Origin: Peribacillus asahii | GTDB lineage: Bacteria > Bacillota > Bacilli > Bacillales > DSM-1321 | Assembly: GCF_004006295.1 (NCBI RefSeq) | Contig: NZ_CP026096.1 | Location: forward strand, 1-61,312 | DNA: 61,312 nt | Reading direction: 5' to 3' | Shown: positions 56,631-61,312 of the stretch, in pieces | How the letters are laid out: the number at the start of each line of letters is the position of its first letter | How positions within the stretch are numbered: the first letter of the stretch is position 1 | Program-made: the position numbers and the translations under genes | The notes under the pieces: generated by a model | The model's database searches: none | What the model was told of the DNA's origin: nothing | The model's input: the letters and a program-made list of their open reading frames with translations, nothing else

Positions 56631-59294
56631 TTAAAACTTGAAAGCCCCAATTCCTTTTCTAGCTCTGGATCTAAAGGAAGCTCCAATTCCTTTTCTAGCT
56701 CTGGATCTAAAGGAAGCTCCAATTCCTTTTCTAGCTCTGAATCTAAAGGAAGCTCTAATTCCTTTTCTAGCTCTGAATCTAAAGGAAGCTCTAATTCCTT
56801 TTCTAGCTCTGAATCTAAAGGAAGCTCTAATTCCTTTTCTAGCTCTGAATCTAAAGGAAGCTCTAATTCCTTTTCTAGCTCTGAATCTAAAGGAAGCTCT
56901 AATTCCTTTTCTAGCTCTGAATCTAAAGGAAGCTCTAATTCCTTTTCTAGCTCTGAATCTATTTTTTTCTAGCTCTGAATCTAAAGGAAGCTCTAATTCC
57001 TTTTCTAGCTCTGAATCTAAAGGAAGCTCTAATTCCTTTTCTAGCTCTGAATCTAAAGGAAGCTCTAATTCCTTTTCTAGCTCTGAATCTAAAGGAAGCT
57101 CTAATTCCTTTTCTAGCTCTGAATCTAAAGGAAGCTCTAATTCCTTTTCTAGCTCTGAATCTAAAGGAAGCTCTAATTCCTTTTCTAGCTCTGAATCTAA
57201 AGGAAGCTCTAATTCCTTTTCTAGCTCTGAATCTAAAGGAAGCTCTAATTCCTTTTCTAGCTCTGAATCTAAAGGAAGCTCTAATTCCTTTTCTAGCTCT
57301 GAATCTAAAGGAAGCTCTAATTCCTTTTCTAGCTCTGAATCTAAAATTCTATCCTTATCATCATAGCTTTCAATCATTTGATTAGTAGCAACTATATTAG
57401 CTAAGATTGAGTCTTTTGCATTTTCAACTTTATCTTTATTACTCAAAGTATTTTCTTCTACAATGTGTTGATCTTCCACTAGATCTTCTAAAGTAAATTC
57501 TCGATTTTCCTTATATAATTTCTCTTCCATGTCGTTTTGCTCTGTATTTTCTGTCGCATTATCTCGTTTTGTACCTTCAGTCGATAATTTCAAATAATCA
57601 AAACGACTGATTTTGTTATCGTCATTTAAAATTCCCTGAAAAAATTTAAATTGGAAAGTTTTCTTCAGCTGCATTGCGTAGCCACCAGAAACCAACAATA
57701 TTGCTTCTTCTCTTGGCATCCTCGTTAACTCATCTGGTGTAAGTAAATTACGGCCTGTGTAGCTGTCTGACTTAGAATCCGATCCACCTTTAGCATTTTT
57801 AGAAACAGATGATGATTGTGTACGTATAGTCGTTTTACCAATCAAATCAGAAAAATATTCTGAAGTTAATTTATCCCCTACTCCTAACAAGTAACGTAAA
57901 CTACAGTTACCAATAATAGCTTCTGCCTTTTCTTTACTATATTTATCAATTAGCTGACCAATTGATTGAATGATGGTACTAGAAGATATTCCATAGGATC
58001 TGCAAGTAGCAAGAATTTCTTCATACCCAGGAATTTTACCTAGATTCGGGAACTCATCGAGAAATAAATTCACTGGTACTGGTAGCTTATTGAAATTTTT
58101 ATCTGCTACATCATATAAACGCTGGAACATTTGAGTAAAAAAGTTTGCGGTTAACGGCTCCCAAGTACTATCTGCAACAGGTAATACTACATATACAACC
58201 ATTTTCTTTTTCCCAATATCATCAAGTAAAAAGTCACTTGTTTCTGTAAATTTCCTTACATCACTTGCATCAAATTTCGATAAGGTAATAGCCAAAGAAA
58301 CAAATATGCTATCTCGCACTTTATCTGAAGCCATACGAACAATTTGATAAGCCGAAAAAGCAGGATGGTCAGGCTCTAAGTGTGAGAAAAATTCATCCAT
58401 AGCTTCTGGGGTACTTCCATGTGTAGTAAGTATTCGTTTAACATTAGCAAGATTCGCTTTCGTTGCATCTTCATACTTCACATATAACAACAAAGTTTTT
58501 AAAAGAGCAATTTCAGCTTTGGTCCAAAAATCCGGTTTTTGGCCCTGCATTGAGTTAATGACAATTGTGTTAGCTACTTGTTCAGCTTCCACTTCTTTTG
58601 TTATGTAATCAATCGGATTATAACGATCTGATACTAACATTTCTTTAAAATTAATAAGCCTAACTTCATACCCTTGTTGTTTCTTTAGTCGTGCTGTAGC
58701 TTCAAAAATCTCGCCCTTTGGATCAGTAATCACCATCGAACGATTTCGTTCAAATATTAGATTAGTTAAAATATAGGATTGGGTTTTACCAGAACCAGGA
58801 GAACCTACTATAAAAACATTTCTATTCGGAATACTTGTGTTCTCTGATAAAATAACTGGTTTATCTTTTAATAAACCAAATATTAATCCCTCTTTATTTT
58901 GTAAATTTTTCTGTGGTGATTTATTAAACGTTTTTTTAACGAATTCCTTATCATTAAATACTTCAACATCCTTAGCAAAACGTGCTGTACCATGCGCACC
59001 ATAATTAGATGCATCTTTGTATTTCCCTTCTCCTAAAATCAATTTATATACTTTAAAAGAAAGAAAAATTGCTACTGCTATAGTTGCTAATTGCAACGGT
59101 AAAAACAACTCAGTATTTTTAGACACATTATATAATTCAAAAGGCTCTTTTAAGGCCTGAACAACTTGGTTTACATCATGCGATTTAGGAAAATTAACAG
59201 CAAAACTTAAAAGAAATAAATCTGCAAGTATAGCTATTACTACAGCAATCAAAATAGACATAAATAGCGTTCCTTTATCAACGCTTTGTTTCAA
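56631..59294 (-). CDS. VirD4-type coupling protein with repeat tail (frameshifted)
   Basis: 887-residue open frame. Two N-terminal membrane helices (about 12-32 and 63-83), Walker A VGSPGSGKTQS near residue 164, DPKGEIFEATARL, and Walker B NLFLDEFPNLGKIPG near residue 405, the standard VirD4/TraG/TcpA plan. It links the relaxosome to the channel. From about residue 645 the sequence becomes a 12-residue repeat (LDSELEKELELP) with 10-11 good copies, then a 14-base deletion in one 36-bp unit throws the rest out of frame (RARKGI repeats). The undisturbed frame would end at 56591 with a non-repetitive LSSFNEKNKERSLSLER tail. The catalytic part is intact. Confidence 0.93.
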   Translation of the reverse strand: MKQSVDKGTLFMSILIAVVIAILADLFLLSFAVNFPKSHDVNQVVQALKEPFELYNVSKNTELFLPLQLATIAVAIFLSFKVYKLILGEGKYKDASNYGAHGTARFAKDVEVFNDKEFVKKTFNKSPQKNLQNKEGLIFGLLKDKPVILSENTSIPNRNVFIVGSPGSGKTQSYILTNLIFERNRSMVITDPKGEIFEATARLKKQQGYEVRLINFKEMLVSDRYNPIDYITKEVEAEQVANTIVINSMQGQKPDFWTKAEIALLKTLLLYVKYEDATKANLANVKRILTTHGSTPEAMDEFFSHLEPDHPAFSAYQIVRMASDKVRDSIFVSLAITLSKFDASDVRKFTETSDFLLDDIGKKKMVVYVVLPVADSTWEPLTANFFTQMFQRLYDVADKNFNKLPVPVNLFLDEFPNLGKIPGYEEILATCRSYGISSSTIIQSIGQLIDKYSKEKAEAIIGNCSLRYLLGVGDKLTSEYFSDLIGKTTIRTQSSSVSKNAKGGSDSKSDSYTGRNLLTPDELTRMPREEAILLVSGGYAMQLKKTFQFKFFQGILNDDNKISRFDYLKLSTEGTKRDNATENTEQNDMEEKLYKENREFTLEDLVEDQHIVEENTLSNKDKVENAKDSILANIVATNQMIESYDDKDRILDSELEKELELPLDSELEKELELPLDSELEKELELPLDSELEKELELPLDSELEKELELPLDSELEKELELPLDSELEKELELPLDSELEKELELPLDSELEKELELPLDSELEKELELPLDSELEKNRFRARKGIRASFRFRARKGIRASFRFRARKGIRASFRFRARKGIRASFRFRARKGIRASFRFRARKGIRASFRFRARKGIGASFRSRARKGIGASFRSRARKGIGAFKF
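56648..57350. repeat. 36-bp tandem repeat, about 20 copies, one unit short
   Basis: Nearly identical 36-base units within the 3' end of the coupling-protein gene. The unit at about 56953-56974 has only 22 bases and an extra T-run, net loss of 14, causing the frameshift. The two units nearest the end differ at one position (Ser to Pro). Slippage-prone sequence; an assembly error in this region is plausible. Confidence 0.95.
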
Positions 59295-59307
59295 AATAAA
59301 TCTCCCC

Positions 59308-59696
59308 CTATCTGCTCAATCCGTTATTCCGGTTTCTATTTTTATTTTCATCCAATGCACGATCAATATTTGTTTTTCTTCCCTTTTCTGAATCGTCCAT
59401 AAAGCTTTGAATACTATTCGCAATATTCCTCATTACATCAGCTTGAGCAAGATTTTTATCATAAGAATCATTTGTAACTTTTTTATCATCATTAAAGGTA
59501 TTATTTGAATCAACACTTCTATCCGGGAAAGAATTATTTTTCTTATCTTTATCTAGATATTTCATAAATTCATCTATTGGAACAATACGATTCTCTTTTT
59601 CATTTGTTCGTAAGATATTAGCTGCTGTTTTTCCATCAATTCTTTCTAATCTTATTTCGTTAGGATATTGTTCTTTTACTTTTACAAACCATAGCT
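59308..59696 (-). pseudogene. Relaxase C-terminal part (third reading frame)
   Basis: From about 59694 the frame LWFVKVKEQYPNEIRLERID through ANILRTNEKENRIVPIDEFM and a Ser/Asp/Asn-rich tail ends at 59308, 13 bases before virD4. The internal ATG at 59565 starts an 85-codon frame but the continuous protein extends upstream. The shift from the previous frame falls in an A-run (GAAAAAGC at about 59697); removing one A gives LEKLWFVKVKEQY. It is therefore the end of the relaxase, broken by a one-base homopolymer difference. Confidence 0.7.
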
Positions 59697-59985
59697 TTTT
59701 CTAAAACATTCATAGACGTTTTAACATGTTTTAATCTTTCAGCTAATGCAGCACGTTGTCGCTCAATATCTTCTTTTGCTTTAGCGTACTCAACTGGATT
59801 AGAAGTTCGTATTTTATCAGCTTCATTTTCTTTGCGATCCAAACTTCTTTTCCAGTTCACCACAAACTGATTATCTTTCTTAAATTTATCGTATTGATCC
59901 ACTAAACTCATTTCTTTAAATGGCTTAGGATTATCAAGTTTATTTAGATAATCTTTTGCATCTTGTAAAGGAATAACGTTACACT
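59660..59985 (-). pseudogene. Relaxase middle part (second reading frame)
   Basis: Reads NVIPLQDAKDYLNKLDNPKP then FKEMSLVDQYDKFKKDNQFV and a coiled-coil segment to NVLEKAM before it stops in the wrong frame. It continues the relaxase after the first frame runs out near 59985, where a single base appears to be missing in GCTAGTGTAACG. Coiled-coil sequence is typical of the long C-terminal domains of MobA-type relaxases. Confidence 0.7.
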
Positions 59986-61312
59986 AGCTCTAAATTCTTG
60001 AACCAATTTATCAACTTCAACAATAGGAAAATCTTTAAGTTTTGGATTGTCATTATAAAGAATCTTAGCTTGATTAATAGTTACACCTTCTAGTACTTTA
60101 ACTGCTTCATTTACTTTCGCTTTATTCTCAATAAATTTCTCTTTTTCAGCTTTAAAACTAGCAAGATCTTTGTTGAAATTTTCCGTCCTTGCTTTTTCTT
60201 CATTTAAATAATTTGAAACAGAAAAACCTAATCGTTCTAATTGAATTTTAGCCCTATCTTTTGCGATTGTATTATCTGGTGAAACAGAGTACTCTTGATA
60301 TAATTTTTTTGATTGATTAATGACAGACATTTCATTTCTTAAATCATTCGCTTTGTTACTTAATGACCTTTCCCAATTTTCAAATTGGGTTTGGCATTTT
60401 AATGCAACAGATAAATTAACATCTTGCTTCATACGATTACGTACATACATGATAGATGTTTTTTCTTTCGGACTCATAGCCTTCCATAAACCACTCTTTT
60501 CTAGTGATCTACGAATGTCCATTTCCATCTCTTTTTTCTTTTGTTCTAATTCAATTATTTTAGTATTAGACTTAGCTAATTCTTGCTGATAAACACTCAA
60601 TTCTTTATTAGCCTTTTGAATATCAGCATTTAATTTTCCTTGTGTTGTGACAGGTTGATATTCCACGCCTTCTTTTAATGCTTTTTTCTGTGCTTCTTTT
60701 TCCATTCCAGCAGCCATATGTCCTAAATGAACAGTTCCTAATTGCTCTTTTCCTTGACGTTCATAAGAACGTAAATCAAAGCGTCTTTCTAAATTTAATC
60801 GTTCGTAAGTTTTATTAATTAATTCTTGATATTCATTTCTCCATAGTTGAACATTTTCTTTATTATCCCATGGATTATCTTTATAAATTTTCTTACCATT
60901 TTCGTTTAATTCACCAGTAAAGGGGCGTTTCTCTCCCCATGTACCATCTTCATTAAAAGGGCGCATAGTTAGCATGATATGAGCATGTGGATTATGGTCT
61001 TTATCTCGATGAATATTTACATCTGCAACCATACCTTTATCAACAAATTGAGATTGAACATAAAGCTCTACAAGCTCTCTTTGTTGTTCTCTATTTAAGT
61101 CATTTGGGATAGCAATTAATACTTCTCTTGATAATTGGGAAGTCCATCGTTTTTCAACTTTCTCAACTTCATTCCAAAGCTTTTCTCTTTCATTTACCCA
61201 TTCAGGTGCGTGAGAAGGTGCAAGGATAAATGACTCTGGTTGTACTTCATGTTTTTTGAATTGAAAGCTTCTTTGATTTCTTTCGTCATACAATTTTTCA
61301 TCACTGCGATAA
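59944..61312 (-). CDS. Conjugative relaxase, MobA/MobL family, main domain (open at window end)
   Basis: Continuation of the gene begun at 78..1. The window end reads YRSDEKLYDERNQRSFQFKK and then the catalytic domain, with the three-histidine signature HRDKDHNPHAHIMLTMRPF near residue 105, followed by a helical region (DLRSYERQGKEQLGTVHLGH) and coiled coils. It nicks oriT and covalently carries the DNA strand. No start codon is used here; any internal TTG or ATG start would remove part of the N-terminal fold. The frame ends at 59944 through an apparent indel. Upstream of virD4 in the same direction, as in mob-coupling operons. Confidence 0.9.
   Translation of the reverse strand, partial: YRSDEKLYDERNQRSFQFKKHEVQPESFILAPSHAPEWVNEREKLWNEVEKVEKRWTSQLSREVLIAIPNDLNREQQRELVELYVQSQFVDKGMVADVNIHRDKDHNPHAHIMLTMRPFNEDGTWGEKRPFTGELNENGKKIYKDNPWDNKENVQLWRNEYQELINKTYERLNLERRFDLRSYERQGKEQLGTVHLGHMAAGMEKEAQKKALKEGVEYQPVTTQGKLNADIQKANKELSVYQQELAKSNTKIIELEQKKKEMEMDIRRSLEKSGLWKAMSPKEKTSIMYVRNRMKQDVNLSVALKCQTQFENWERSLSNKANDLRNEMSVINQSKKLYQEYSVSPDNTIAKDRAKIQLERLGFSVSNYLNEEKARTENFNKDLASFKAEKEKFIENKAKVNEAVKVLEGVTINQAKILYNDNPKLKDFPIVEVDKLVQEFRASVTLFLYKMQKII

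Noticed and set aside
42412..57350. Possible CRISPR arrays in the periodic repeats at 42.4 and 56.7 kb
   Set aside because: Units are contiguous with no spacers and are in frame with proteins; no cas genes.
56638..57366. Plus-strand frame across the 36-bp repeat
   Set aside because: Antisense shadow of the coupling-protein repeat.

Overview
The window is AT-rich low-GC Gram-positive DNA, most like a Bacillaceae plasmid (Bacillus cereus group or a relative; genus not certain). It reads as one complete or nearly complete circular conjugative plasmid. The first 26 codons of the relaxase lie on the minus strand at 78..1 and the rest of the same protein continues at 61312..59308, so the sequence seems to have been opened inside the relaxase gene. 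There are no rRNA or tRNA genes and no CRISPR array.

Layout. 1-1 kb: relaxase start, a candidate oriT, and two coiled-coil relaxosome-type proteins. 1-5.6 kb: a coiled-coil protein, a ribbon-helix-helix-like regulator, and an actin-type partition operon (ParM-like ATPase, ParR-like partner, AT-rich candidate centromere). 6.3-9.5 kb: a winged-helix protein that is my best candidate replication initiator, with an attenuator-like leader and a structured RNA, then small DNA-binding proteins. 9.5-16.2 kb: a compact type IV secretion operon on the plus strand of the pSK41/pGO1 kind (pilin-like, PrgI-like, TrsD-like, VirB4, lysozyme/NlpC hydrolase, VirB8-like, VirB6-like, lipoprotein), facing topoisomerase III (16.3-18.5 kb). 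18.8-22.6 kb: regulators and a probable small RNA gene. 22.6-31 kb: a region of small genes, ArdC-type antirestriction protein and RadC, separated by very long, intricately folded non-coding elements. 31-40.6 kb: accessory zone with dispersed repeats, two serine recombinases, two homing-endonuclease-like genes, a leader-peptide-controlled small gene and several gene stubs. 40.8-43.9 kb: an orphan EssB/YukC homologue and a membrane-anchored Pro-rich repeat protein. 44.1-53.4 kb: a defence island (UvrD-type helicase-nuclease, type III Mod, type III Res) whose helicase gene is split at the Walker B motif by an 894-nt group II intron with no reverse transcriptase. 53.6-61.3 kb: two lipoproteins, the VirD4 coupling protein with a 36-bp tandem repeat, and the body of the relaxase.

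How it fits together. The relaxase and its accessory proteins would process oriT, VirD4 would deliver the complex to the secretion channel, the cell-wall hydrolase would open the peptidoglycan, and ArdC and the small genes in the folded region would plausibly protect the incoming DNA. ParM/ParR stabilise the plasmid and the serine recombinases probably resolve multimers. Several frames are broken (relaxase twice plus a one-base mismatch at the circular joint, VirD4 in its repeat); these could be assembly errors or real decay.

The best leads for something undescribed are the repeated structured elements at 22.9-23.5, 26.9-27.5, 29.1-30.65 and 38.6-38.75 kb, which keep base pairing while the sequence changes, and which sit upstream of small membrane-peptide or antirestriction genes; and the intron-split helicase-nuclease/type III restriction operon.
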